This document shows positions 1 through 7,926 of a stretch of 64,000 nt of DNA, piece after piece. This DNA comes from JAADHX01 sp964569385 (GTDB lineage: Bacteria > Actinomycetota > Acidimicrobiia > Acidimicrobiales > Poriferisodalaceae): the NCBI GenBank assembly GCA_964569385.1, contig CAZMUM010000016.1, forward strand, positions 36,756 to 100,755. Reading direction: 5' to 3'. The notes beneath the pieces were generated by a model. It saw nothing but the letters and a program-made list of their open reading frames with translations, had not been told where the DNA came from and ran no database searches. The translations under genes were made by a program, and so were the position numbers. Each line of letters starts with the position of its first letter. Within the stretch, counting starts at the first letter, position 1.

Positions 1-250
1 CCTTGAACACCACCGGTAACGCAATGTTGCTGTTGTTGGCAACGTATTCGAACGAAAAGTCGTTACGAAGCAGCGCAATTTCGAGAATGGCCGCGGTGGT
101 CACGATCGAGGCCAGAATGACTACCGACCAGCGCAATGACATCTTGAGCAGCGCCGCTTCTTTTAGCGCCAGCCCAGTTGCTACGGTCATGGCCGCCATG
201 ACCGACGCCACGAATCCGGCCAATAGTGCTACCGATCCAAGTGTCTGCAC
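1..250 (-). CDS. ccmF: Cytochrome c heme lyase CcmF, N-terminal part (cut by window edge)
   Basis: This is the first 83 residues of CcmF, the large membrane protein that helps attach heme from holo-CcmE to apocytochrome c on the outer face of the membrane. The reading frame starts at a GTG that shares one base with the ccmE stop (TAGTG). A hydrophobic helix covers about residues 5-28 and a second about 37-57. The hallmark YVANNSN stretch near residue 70 is present, typical of the segment after the first helices of CcmF. The rest lies beyond the left edge. The GTG is accepted because it is directly coupled to ccmE and the frame is open to the edge. Confidence 0.88.
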   Translation of the reverse strand, partial: MQTLGSVALLAGFVASVMAAMTVATGLALKEAALLKMSLRWSVVILASIVTTAAILEIALLRNDFSFEYVANNSNIALPVVFK

Positions 251-855
251 TAGTCGAGGCCAACGTCGTTGCGAGTGAGATCGCAGCCAGCGAGGAAATC
301 GTCGGGAAGATTCGACTCGACTATCTCGGCGTTGTTGCTCGAGTACTCATTCGTATGCTTGATGAGCATGCGATCAGACACGAACACGTAGTCGTCGGTG
401 CCGCCGACGAGTTGGACGGTTTGAGGCTTCCAGCTGCCGTCGAGAACGACAGGAATCCACGGGTTGTCGAATAGTTCGGCCGGATCGGTTAGGTGGCGAA
501 CTCCAGCCGTGGCACAACCGTGCAGTATCTCGAAGGTGACAACATCGCCAATCACTTCGACTGAGTCTGGAATGACTCTGCCTTGAATCCGAAACCGTCG
601 ATCGCCAAGCTCGTCGCGTTCGGCGACGGCCTGATCGACGTTGCGAAAGAACACGGTGGCGTCCTGGAGGAATTGCGCAACCAGCAAGCCGAACGCAGCC
701 ACGATGAGAACCCCTGCGACGGTGATCCATCGTTTTTTTCCCTTGCCAAGCTCGCGGCGGATAGCGTCGGCGTCGTCGAGGCCATGACGCGGGGTCAGGT
801 CTGACGCTGGGGGTGGCTCGCTGTCGTCGAGTCCAGACTTGTCGTTTATGTCCAC
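250..855 (-). CDS. ccmE: Cytochrome c maturation heme chaperone CcmE
   Basis: CcmE binds heme covalently and carries it to CcmF. The 201-residue protein has a charged 40-residue cytoplasmic tail, longer than usual, one membrane helix at about 43-62, and an OB-fold domain. The heme-binding motif is HTNEY, with His167 and Tyr171, so this is the histidine (HxxxY) type and not the CxxxY type seen in some other bacteria. The GTG start at 855 was chosen because AGGA lies just upstream and because it leaves ccmD intact; the frame is open further upstream but that part translates the ccmD region out of frame. It overlaps the end of ccmD by 10 bases and the ccmF start by one base. Confidence 0.88.
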   Translation of the reverse strand: MDINDKSGLDDSEPPPASDLTPRHGLDDADAIRRELGKGKKRWITVAGVLIVAAFGLLVAQFLQDATVFFRNVDQAVAERDELGDRRFRIQGRVIPDSVEVIGDVVTFEILHGCATAGVRHLTDPAELFDNPWIPVVLDGSWKPQTVQLVGGTDDYVFVSDRMLIKHTNEYSSNNAEIVESNLPDDFLAGCDLTRNDVGLD

Positions 856-1022
856 GGGGGTTCCTCGTGTTGTTCTGGCCCTCGAACCGCCTCGGTAGCC
901 AGCCCCCCCAGGCCAAGCTGGTCGGACAATCGGCGTCCGCGCCGAAGCACCACCAACGCGTACCCGAGAACAGCACCGAACACGATCCCGTAGCCACTTA
1001 GGATCATTCCCCAGGATTCCAT
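846..1022 (-). CDS. ccmD: Small cytochrome c maturation membrane protein CcmD
   Basis: A 58-residue ORF sits exactly where CcmD is expected, between ccmC and ccmE. Its ATG overlaps the ccmC stop (TGATG), and its TAA lies inside the start of ccmE. The protein has a short N-terminus, one hydrophobic helix at about residues 7-26 containing a Tyr-Gly pair, then a basic RRGRR patch, which is the usual CcmD layout. CcmD helps release holo-CcmE from the CcmABC complex. The call rests on position, topology and coupling; the family has little sequence conservation. Confidence 0.8.
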   Translation of the reverse strand: MESWGMILSGYGIVFGAVLGYALVVLRRGRRLSDQLGLGGLATEAVRGPEQHEEPPWT

Positions 1023-1840
1023 CAGAGCGCGCCTGCTGCTTCTGCTGTTTCGAGGCCAGACTCGCCGCGTTGGTCAACTTCGGCTCGGCGCGCCGCGAGC
1101 GCCACCTCGAGGCCTTCCTCGTCGAATATCTCTTCGAGGCGAATCACCCGGTAGCGGTGAATCATGAGCCAGGCCGCAACCATGGTGAATGACATGACAG
1201 AGAAGGCGAGCACGAGCAGCATATCGCCGCTAATTTGCGGATCAGACAGGTTGCTTAGGCTGGCTTGCTGGTGAAGAGTGACCCACCAAACGACGCTGTA
1301 GTGCACGAGCGGCAGATTAACCGCCGCGAACAGCGAAGCAATCGCGGCTCGCTTGGAACGCACAACGGGCTCGGCCGGAACTTGCCGGAGCGCCAAGTAA
1401 CCGAGATAGCTCACGAACATGATTGCCGTGGTGGTGAGACGGGCGTCCCATTGCCAATAAACGCCCCATGTGAGACGCCCCCACATAGCACCGGTGATGA
1501 TGGTGAGGGCGGTGAAGAACACACCAACTTCGGCGGCCGCTCCGGCAAGGCGATCGTAGTGACGGCCCTTGTCTGGCCGAGATGCGCCCTTCCAAAGCAA
1601 CAAGGCGCTGGCGGCCGCGGCGAGAACAAACGATCCATAGGCAATCCAGATGGCAGGAAGATGCAGGTACATGAACCTGACCGCTTCGCCTTGATTGATA
1701 TCGCGTGGCGACACGACTAGGCCAAGCAACGCGACTGCGGCCAGCGATGCGACGGCTAAACAACCAAGCACACGGGTCGCGATCGACGCAGTCGCCGATC
1801 GAGCGAACTGCGAGGTTGTTTCTGGAATCGCCGAGTTCAC
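1022..1840 (-). CDS. ccmC: Heme exporter/handling protein CcmC
   Basis: CcmC presents heme to CcmE in the membrane. The 272-residue product has six predicted helices and the tryptophan-rich WD segment (VYWQWDARLT, with the expected Trp and Asp residues). It also has the two conserved periplasm-facing histidines, one in YLHLP near residue 60 and one in LVHYSVVWW further on. The GTG at 1840 follows a GGAGG about ten bases upstream; a TTG at 1846 is an alternative. The start lies only a few bases beyond the ccmB stop, so translation is probably coupled. The frame upstream of 1840 overlaps ccmB and is not expected to be translated. Confidence 0.9.
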   Translation of the reverse strand: MNSAIPETTSQFARSATASIATRVLGCLAVASLAAVALLGLVVSPRDINQGEAVRFMYLHLPAIWIAYGSFVLAAAASALLLWKGASRPDKGRHYDRLAGAAAEVGVFFTALTIITGAMWGRLTWGVYWQWDARLTTTAIMFVSYLGYLALRQVPAEPVVRSKRAAIASLFAAVNLPLVHYSVVWWVTLHQQASLSNLSDPQISGDMLLVLAFSVMSFTMVAAWLMIHRYRVIRLEEIFDEEGLEVALAARRAEVDQRGESGLETAEAAGAL

Positions 1841-1842
1841 GA

Positions 1843-2550
1843 TCAACCATCCTCCATCAGCGGGCCAGCCGACAGCGTACCCAGGGTCAGATACACAACG
1901 GACATCACCCCCAACATTGCCACCCAGTTCCAACCCGCTTGGGTCGAGACTCCGAGAGCACGATCGAACGCACGGCTTCCGGCCAGAAGCAGTGGCGCCA
2001 CAACTGGTAGCAGCAGTAGCGGCAACAACGTCTCGCGCACGCGAAGTCCAAGAGACATAGCCCCGTAGATGCATCCAGCCGCCGCGAACCCGCTAGTACC
2101 TACTACGGCGGCCACGATCAGAAGTAACCACTCGTCGACGCTGGCATCGAAGAACACGATGACTCCACCGAACAGAACCACTTCGAGAAACAGCAACTGA
2201 ATCGCAACGGCAAGCGTCTTCCCAAGATAGATCGACCCCGGTCGCAAGCCAGAAAGCCGCAGCGCATCGGTGAGACCATCGACTCCCTCCACAGTGAACG
2301 CCCGCTGCACAGTCAACAGGCCGCTGAACAGGACACCTACCCAAAACAACCCGGGAGCTCCGAGTGAAAGAAGCTGCGGATTGGCATCGAATGCAAGCGC
2401 GAACACGATCAGGATCAGCAGTCCAAGCGGCGCGACTTGGTTGGTAGTTACGCGAGATCGCCACTCGATAGTCAGATCTTTGCGCGCTACGAGCAGTACT
2501 TCTCGTAGCGGATTGTCGACCGAGAGCTTTACAAGCCGGCGCGAGCCCAT
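1843..2550 (-). CDS. ccmB: Heme ABC exporter membrane subunit CcmB
   Basis: CcmB is the membrane subunit that works with the ATPase CcmA to release holo-CcmE from CcmC. The 235-residue protein starts with the conserved 'L..V.RKDL..E.R' segment (residues 18-32) and has about six hydrophobic helices, the normal length and topology. Its ATG shares one base with the ccmA TAA (TAATG), a tight coupling. Confidence 0.9.
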   Translation of the reverse strand: MGSRRLVKLSVDNPLREVLLVARKDLTIEWRSRVTTNQVAPLGLLILIVFALAFDANPQLLSLGAPGLFWVGVLFSGLLTVQRAFTVEGVDGLTDALRLSGLRPGSIYLGKTLAVAIQLLFLEVVLFGGVIVFFDASVDEWLLLIVAAVVGTSGFAAAGCIYGAMSLGLRVRETLLPLLLLPVVAPLLLAGSRAFDRALGVSTQAGWNWVAMLGVMSVVYLTLGTLSAGPLMEDG

Positions 2551-3224
2551 TACTGGCCCGCTCTCTCGCCAGGATCGACTTTCTCGTTGGCCACTACGCA
2601 GCCGCCGACAAAGGTAAGCACCCTGTCGGCCACCGCTAGTGCCCGGTCGAGTTCGTGACTAGCAAACACAACAGTGGCCCCAGCTCGTGCCGCCTCGCGA
2701 AGTAGTTGGTCCAGAAGGTCGCGCCCGTCTTGGTCGAGACCAGCGTGGGGCTCGTCGAGTAGCCACAACCGAGGGCGGCGGGCCACCAACGTTGCCAGCG
2801 CAACGCGCCGACGTTGACCAGCCGACAACCGTTCGACCTCGATGCTCAGAAGGCGCCTTTCGAGCCCGACACGTTTAGCGGCCGATATCGCCTCAACGCG
2901 CCCAACTCCAACGGTCGCAGCCCAAAATTCGAGATTGTCCTGCACCGTCAGGTCATCGTAGAGGTGTGTTTGATGACCCAGTAGACCAACGTGTTTACGA
3001 ATCGATCGGCGTTCGACCGTTAGATCACGCCCCAACACCTCTACTCGCCCCGAGGTAGCAGACAACAAACCAGCGCAAGTACGCAGGAAGGTCGTCTTGC
3101 CCACACCGTTAGGGCCTTGGAGCAGTACCACTTCGCCAGCATCGATCGAAGCAGTCGCCCCCGCTAGAGCAGGGAAGCGCCCAAGAAGCACGACAGCCTC
3201 GTGCAGGACAATCGCCGGCGACAT
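2550..3224 (-). CDS. ccmA: Heme ABC exporter ATP-binding subunit CcmA
   Basis: This is an ABC ATPase with Walker A GPNGVGKTT, signature LSAGQRRRVALA, Walker B LWLLDEP followed by HAGLD, and a switch histidine in ASHELD. With CcmB it powers the release of heme-loaded CcmE. The open frame runs up to an ATG at 3338, but the ATG at 3224 gives a 224-residue protein close to the usual CcmA length and begins just before the first beta strand, so it is preferred. First gene of the operon as seen here; the region up to the divergent sortase gene (3412) must hold both promoters, but I see no clear boxes. Confidence 0.9.
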   Translation of the reverse strand: MSPAIVLHEAVVLLGRFPALAGATASIDAGEVVLLQGPNGVGKTTFLRTCAGLLSATSGRVEVLGRDLTVERRSIRKHVGLLGHQTHLYDDLTVQDNLEFWAATVGVGRVEAISAAKRVGLERRLLSIEVERLSAGQRRRVALATLVARRPRLWLLDEPHAGLDQDGRDLLDQLLREAARAGATVVFASHELDRALAVADRVLTFVGGCVVANEKVDPGERAGQ

Positions 3225-3411
3225 CGGAGCCAGACTAGTTGGGTCGTTGGAATTGCGGTCGACAACACCAGGGTTAACCACAAACAGCAACAGTCGACGC
3301 CGTTCCCACAAACGACCAACTTCGATCGTTGCGCTCATTGCTACGGGCCCGCGCCCTTGGTGAAGCAGCGAAGGTCTACCTTCTTACCCAGAGTTACGAG
3401 CGAATACCGGA

Positions 3412-4665
3412 GTGAACAAACCTGTGAACTGGAGTCGAGTAGTCGGCAATGCTGGACGCACACTCATCGGCGCGGGCACGCTCATCTTGCTGTTTGTGGT
3501 GTACCAGTTGTGGGGCACCGCCCTGCAAGAGATGCAGGCTCAGCAGGATCTCGAAGAAGACTTCAATGCCGCCGTACTCGAACAACGTGGCGACCAGGCA
3601 ACCGACTTGAGCCTCGAAGAGGTAGTCCTGCCCGAGAGCCTCACTTCTGCTTCGGTGCAGACCGCCGCCGTGGTCGATCTTTCGACCGAAGCAAGCGAAG
3701 CTCGAATTCGGAGCGGCGACCTCGGAACCACTCAGGTCGTTGATCTATCGAACCTTCCAGCCGAAGTACTAAGTCGCGAAGCTGGTCCGCCGCCCCCTCC
3801 GCCAGAAGAGGGTGACGGTATTGCCCAGATTCGAATTCCACGCATTGGGCTAACCAAGACGGTCGTTGAGGGTGTCAGCACGGACTCGCTCAGGAAGGGT
3901 CCCGGCCACTATCCAGGAACGCCACTTCCAGGTCAGGAAGGAAACTCTGCAATTGCCGGACACCGCACGACCTACGGTGCACCGTTCAATCGCCTTGACG
4001 AACTCGAAGAGAACGATCTGATCTACGTAACTACGGTGCAGGGATCGTTTGTCTATCGCGTGGCCGAGAAACTCATCGTCTCTCCGAAGGACGTATATGT
4101 TCTCGACGCCACCGAGGACAACAGACTGACGCTCACTACCTGCCATCCGATCTACAGTGCCCGCCAGCGCCTGATAATTGTGGCCGAGTTGCTAGGTGAC
4201 CCTGTTGCTGCTGATCCGGCCCAGCTGCTCGACTCCGGCGCCGCGATCGCTCAGCTTCCCGAAGAACAGATAACGCTCGATACCATCGCGGCGAACGGCC
4301 CTGTCGCTATCGATCCCGATGAACCCGCTCTTGGGATCGATCCTGGCGTTACTGCCCCCGCCCCGATTGAGGTCGAAGTCGGAGCCCCGACCCCAACCAC
4401 AGTCGAACCACCGGCTCCAGCCACCGCCGCCACGCCGCCAAGCACCGAAGCTGAAAATTTGTTCGGAGGCGTCGGTGTTGACGCTCGCGCCGCCTTGCCG
4501 GCCATCTTCATGGCGTTCCTAACAGCATTCGTTGGGATTGGTGTGTGGCTCGCGTCCAACCGCTGGACCGCGTGGCAGTCCTACCTTGTCGGTACTCCGA
4601 TCTTTTTGATCTCCTTGTTCTATTTCTTTGAGACGTTTTCGCGAGTGGTTGCCTTCAACGTCTAG
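3412..4665 (+). CDS. Class E-like sortase with C-terminal membrane segments
   Basis: Sortases are cysteine transpeptidases that cut a sorting motif and attach proteins to the cell envelope. The 417-residue protein has an N-terminal helix (about 15-35), an acidic linker, a run of six prolines near 126-131, then the sortase barrel (about 137-260). The catalytic triad is visible: His184 in AGHRTTYGAPF, Cys244 in TLTTCHP, and Arg251 or Arg253 in ARQRL. After the barrel come a Pro/Thr-rich linker (about 290-335) and two more hydrophobic helices (about 345-410), an unusual extension. The GTG start has only a weak Shine-Dalgarno. No protein in the window has an obvious C-terminal sorting signal. Confidence 0.88.
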   Translation: MNKPVNWSRVVGNAGRTLIGAGTLILLFVVYQLWGTALQEMQAQQDLEEDFNAAVLEQRGDQATDLSLEEVVLPESLTSASVQTAAVVDLSTEASEARIRSGDLGTTQVVDLSNLPAEVLSREAGPPPPPPEEGDGIAQIRIPRIGLTKTVVEGVSTDSLRKGPGHYPGTPLPGQEGNSAIAGHRTTYGAPFNRLDELEENDLIYVTTVQGSFVYRVAEKLIVSPKDVYVLDATEDNRLTLTTCHPIYSARQRLIIVAELLGDPVAADPAQLLDSGAAIAQLPEEQITLDTIAANGPVAIDPDEPALGIDPGVTAPAPIEVEVGAPTPTTVEPPAPATAATPPSTEAENLFGGVGVDARAALPAIFMAFLTAFVGIGVWLASNRWTAWQSYLVGTPIFLISLFYFFETFSRVVAFNV

Positions 4666-4756
4666 CGACTGGGTTCGAACTTCGCTCTAGCCAGTTGAGG
4701 ACCCAAACGAGTGCATCGCATCACTCACCCCGCTGGGTGAACTAGCGTGCACAGCC

Positions 4757-5449
4757 GTGTGGATCGTTGTAGCAGCACTTCCAATCGGCTTATTGATAGG
4801 TCTCATCTCGGGCGGCGACTTCGGGTCGCTTCGCGACCTCGAAGTCAAACTGTGGCCTGTCGCGCTTCCAGCTATTGCCTTGGCCATCGTCATCTCGCTC
4901 GATGCCGATCCTCCGCTCGAACGTATCCTGTTGCCGGTCAGCCTCTTGTTGTTCGCCGTTGTGGTTTTTGCCAACCTCAACGTGGTCGGTATGGCCGTAG
5001 TTGGCGTCGGAATCATCGCCAACCTCGTACCGGTACTACTCAATGGCGATATGCCAGTACACGAACAGGCTGTCATCGATGCTGGCATAGCTACAGAACA
5101 GACCGTCGAGTTCGTCGAACTTGGCGCCGGAAGGCGGTTCGAGGAACCAGGGGATCTTCTGACACCGCTCGACGCGAGGATCCCAATCGGGGTCGTCGAC
5201 GAGGTGTTCACTTTTGGTGACCTCATAGTCATCCTCGGGTTGGTGAACGTAGGGGTCAGACTGGTTCGGCCGCTGGGCCGACCATCGGAATCGGTGGTAG
5301 CAACCCAACCGGTTCTCGATCTCCGCGATCAACCACTTCAGCTACCAGACGACGATGTCCCGTCGTTCGTTCAGACTGGCAGTCAGGACACTTCGACCAC
5401 ACAGCGGTTGCCCACCGTCGTCAAGGGATCGGCCAGCTGGGACGTTTGA
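4757..5449 (+). CDS. DUF5317 family membrane protein
   Basis: The 230-residue protein has four to five hydrophobic helices in its first 105 residues, then a conserved patch NLVPVLLNGDMPV (about residues 88-100). A second conserved area follows, with a VFTFGDLIVILG helix near 150-165. This pattern fits DUF5317, a family of actinobacterial integral membrane proteins of unknown function. The C-terminal 60 residues are polar and probably cytoplasmic. The start is a GTG without a clear Shine-Dalgarno. It lies 91 bases after the sortase stop, possibly in one transcript. Confidence 0.75.
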   Translation: MWIVVAALPIGLLIGLISGGDFGSLRDLEVKLWPVALPAIALAIVISLDADPPLERILLPVSLLLFAVVVFANLNVVGMAVVGVGIIANLVPVLLNGDMPVHEQAVIDAGIATEQTVEFVELGAGRRFEEPGDLLTPLDARIPIGVVDEVFTFGDLIVILGLVNVGVRLVRPLGRPSESVVATQPVLDLRDQPLQLPDDDVPSFVQTGSQDTSTTQRLPTVVKGSASWDV

Positions 5450-5530
5450 TTGGCCAAACTGCGTGCGGATCTCGCTACCGTGGCCGTCCCAGCCCACAGT
5501 AATCTTCTACACGAGCGCAGCCCTTCGCCC

Positions 5531-5836
5531 ATGACTAACGACGACACAGCCTCGAACCGGCCACTGCCTGCACTGGCCGCCGATGACCCCATCATGGTTA
5601 AACGAGCCACGATCAGACGCCTCGTTTCTGTGGGCAAACGTTCCGGCTACGGGATGTTCGCTGCGGCAATTGTCCTCTTTGTAGTTGGATTCGTCACCAG
5701 TTTCACCACTTTCATAACGAGCACCATCACGTTCTGCCTCGTTGTCGGCTCGCTGGTGCTGGCGCCTGCGATCGTGTTCGGATACGGCATCCACGCAGCC
5801 GAGCGACACGACCTCGGCCTTCCGGACGGTCACTAA
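5531..5836 (+). CDS. Small two-helix membrane protein
   Basis: A 101-residue protein with a polar N-terminus (about 40 residues) and two hydrophobic helices (about 45-65 and 70-92) ending in a short polar tail rich in His and Asp. The open frame extends upstream to a TTG at 5450, but the ATG at 5531 gives a more natural N-terminus. I do not recognise a family. It lies 3 bases before the TetR-type gene, so the two are probably cotranscribed. Confidence 0.6.
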   Translation: MTNDDTASNRPLPALAADDPIMVKRATIRRLVSVGKRSGYGMFAAAIVLFVVGFVTSFTTFITSTITFCLVVGSLVLAPAIVFGYGIHAAERHDLGLPDGH

Positions 5837-5839
5837 GTT

Positions 5840-6415
5840 ATGGCCAGAATGCAGGCCGCCGAACGGCGGCGCCAACTTCTCGACGTCGCTCTAGCCAGCT
5901 TCTCGCGAGACGGTTACCACGGCACCACGATGAACGATGTAGCCGATGCCGCAGGCGTTACGAAGCCCGTTCTGTACCAGCATTTTCCGTCCAAGGGCGA
6001 TCTGTATCGCGAGCTCCTGGGCGATGTAAGCAGTGATCTCGCCAGGGCGGTCACCAACGCGGTGCGACAGGCCAGTGGCGGCCACGATCAGGTGCGAGCG
6101 GGCCTTACCGCGTACTTCACATTTGTTCGCGGCCACCGTACCGAGTTCAGATTGCTGTTCGGGAGCGGGGCCCAGACGACCGACGAGTTTGCTGGTGCGG
6201 CCCGCGATGTTGAGCGGTCAATGGCCACGGCCATCTCTCATATGGTCGGAGCATCGGCCAGACCCGACACCAAGTACTTCGCATACTCGATCGTGTCTAT
6301 GGCCGAGGGTGCGTGCCGGCACTGGTTATCGAACGATCCAGACACACCGCCTTCTGTGGTGGCAGATCAACTAGCGAGTCTTCTTTGGTTCGGGCTCAGA
6401 ACCGCTGCGGACTGA
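5840..6415 (+). CDS. TetR-family transcriptional regulator
   Basis: The N-terminal 50 residues form the TetR DNA-binding domain: a helix RRRQLLDVALASFSRDGYHG, then TTMNDVADAAGVTKPVLYQHF, which is the usual helix-turn-helix with the YQHF end. The rest (191 residues in total) is an all-helical ligand domain with no recognisable specificity. It starts 3 bases after the small membrane protein gene. Its last 45 bases overlap the end of the convergent AlkA-type gene. Confidence 0.92.
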   Translation: MARMQAAERRRQLLDVALASFSRDGYHGTTMNDVADAAGVTKPVLYQHFPSKGDLYRELLGDVSSDLARAVTNAVRQASGGHDQVRAGLTAYFTFVRGHRTEFRLLFGSGAQTTDEFAGAARDVERSMATAISHMVGASARPDTKYFAYSIVSMAEGACRHWLSNDPDTPPSVVADQLASLLWFGLRTAAD

Positions 6416-7783
6416 CCAGACCAGAGCCGCGGCCAACGATCTATTGGGCGCCCAAGTCGCCGACACCCGCGCAACGTCGGATGCATCAGCACGGCCACCG
6501 CCGACCAGCGCGCCTACGCCGTCGCGAAGTCCGAGGTCGCTGGATGGAAAGGCATCAGCCGATCGCGACACTCTCATCGCGACCAGCTCAGTAGTCCACG
6601 GTCCGATCCCCCGAACTTCGAGCAGCGCCTCGGCTAGCGACGCTGGCTCGTCACCGAGGCGAATCTCGCCAGCCGCCACAAGACCGGCGATGTCTCGGAT
6701 GGTTTGGGCCCGACGTCCGGTGAACCCGCAGGCCTCCAAATCGGCCTCGGCCAACTCGGTAGGCGTCGGGAATCGGCGGTTAAGACCAAGCCGATCGAGT
6801 CCGGTCACCGGTTCGGTACATGAGGCCACCAGCCTTCCGGTCATTGTCGATGCGCCGACCACGCTCACTTGCTGCCCGACGATGATGCGGATCAGCGACT
6901 CGAAGCGGTCCCATGCTCCCGGAACCCTTGTCGAGGGCGATGCGAGGACCAGCGGACCAAGCACCGCGTCGTTGGCGAGGGCTTCAACCTCACCAGCCGA
7001 GGCGAGATCGAGTCCGACAAGGCGTCGAACCCGGTGCACAACGTCGATGAGCCCGGCAAAGTCAGGAAGGTGGAGCACCAAGTCGAGACTCTCGGGCTCG
7101 GTTTGGGCAATCTCGATGACACCAAGGTGTCCGCAAAGCGTAAAGGTCCTCGCATAGAGATTTGGTTCAACAACTTCAACGCTAGGGATGGACCGCGGGG
7201 CTAAATACTGCAGGCACGAACTCCAGTCGACGTTGGGAGCCGGCAGGGTCAGAGCCAAGCCGCCATCGATCGAGTCCGGGCTTCGGCGACGTCGGTGACG
7301 AAGATCGCTCGGTGCGAAGGCGAATACTTGGCGTACCACTCGGTTCATCTGTCTGACCGAGTTGAAACCCGCAGCGAAGGCGATCTGGGTGACCGTCAGA
7401 TCGGTTTCGTCGAGAAGTCGGCGAGCAAAGTGAGCCCGGCGGGAGCGCGCGACAGCATCGGGGGTCGCACCGAGGTACTCAATGAATAGTCGACGGAGAT
7501 GACGATGGCTGTACCCGACGGCAGCCGCGAGCTCGGTTTCGGTGGCCGAATCGAGCATGCCTTCGCCCACAAGCTCTAGGGCCCTTCGCAACGGGGCTGG
7601 TGAGGTTGCATCGAGTTCCGACCCTGGTTTGAGATCTGGTCGACAACGAAGACACGGCCTAAAACCGGCAACTTCGGCTGCGACTTGGGATCCATACGCC
7701 TCGGTGTTTTCGGGCTTCGGCCGCGCCGAACATCCGGAATGGCAGTAGATGCCGGTGGTTCTGACTGCGGTTACGTTGACCAT
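6371..7783 (-). CDS. Ada-type regulator fused to AlkA-type 3-methyladenine DNA glycosylase
   Basis: A 470-residue three-part protein. Residues 1-50 are the Ada methylphosphotriester domain with four zinc cysteines (Cys14, Cys18, Cys44, Cys47). Residues about 60-165 form an AraC-type HTH region. Residues about 178-470 are an AlkA-type glycosylase with the helix-hairpin-helix RGIGPWTTE (about 391-399) and the catalytic Asp416. In this architecture methyl transfer to a cysteine of the first domain turns the protein into an activator, and the glycosylase removes alkylated bases. The frame is open to 7951, but the ATG at 7783 begins right before the Ada domain. It is divergent from ogt, with an inverted repeat between them. 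Confidence 0.9.
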   Translation of the reverse strand: MVNVTAVRTTGIYCHSGCSARPKPENTEAYGSQVAAEVAGFRPCLRCRPDLKPGSELDATSPAPLRRALELVGEGMLDSATETELAAAVGYSHRHLRRLFIEYLGATPDAVARSRRAHFARRLLDETDLTVTQIAFAAGFNSVRQMNRVVRQVFAFAPSDLRHRRRRSPDSIDGGLALTLPAPNVDWSSCLQYLAPRSIPSVEVVEPNLYARTFTLCGHLGVIEIAQTEPESLDLVLHLPDFAGLIDVVHRVRRLVGLDLASAGEVEALANDAVLGPLVLASPSTRVPGAWDRFESLIRIIVGQQVSVVGASTMTGRLVASCTEPVTGLDRLGLNRRFPTPTELAEADLEACGFTGRRAQTIRDIAGLVAAGEIRLGDEPASLAEALLEVRGIGPWTTELVAMRVSRSADAFPSSDLGLRDGVGALVGGGRADASDVARVSATWAPNRSLAAALVWSVRSGSEPEPKKTR

Positions 7784-7816
7784 GACATCATCCTGGCGTC
7801 GTTGCAGCTGAGCGAT

Positions 7817-7860
7817 GCGACATATTCGGACACGCGTAGGAGTATGTCCGAATATGTCGC
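7817..7860. promoter_or_regulatory. Perfect 16-bp inverted repeat in the alkA/ogt promoter region
   Basis: The left arm GCGACATATTCGGACA (7817-7832) and right arm TGTCCGAATATGTCGC (7845-7860) are exact reverse complements, with a 12-base spacer. The repeat ends 34 bases from one of the two divergent repair gene starts and 66 from the other. A shared operator for the Ada-type regulator is the simplest reading; that assignment is inference. Confidence 0.7.
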
Positions 7861-7926
7861 AAGTCGGCCAACAAGGATCATCGATGATGACAACAACCTG
7901 ATCTGTCAGACTTCCCGAGGACTCCG

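Noticed and set aside
250..1077. Long N-terminal extension of ccmE (from 1077)
   Set aside because: The extra part is a translation of the ccmD region in another frame; ccmD and the GTG at 855 explain the DNA better.
4687..5232. Large minus-strand frame opposite the DUF5317 gene
   Set aside because: It is Ser/Thr/Pro-rich with no domain, the usual antisense shadow of a GC-rich gene on the plus strand.
6444..7157. 237-codon plus-strand frame opposite the AlkA-type gene
   Set aside because: Low-complexity Arg/Ser/Pro composition with no motif, and the minus strand has a complete glycosylase.
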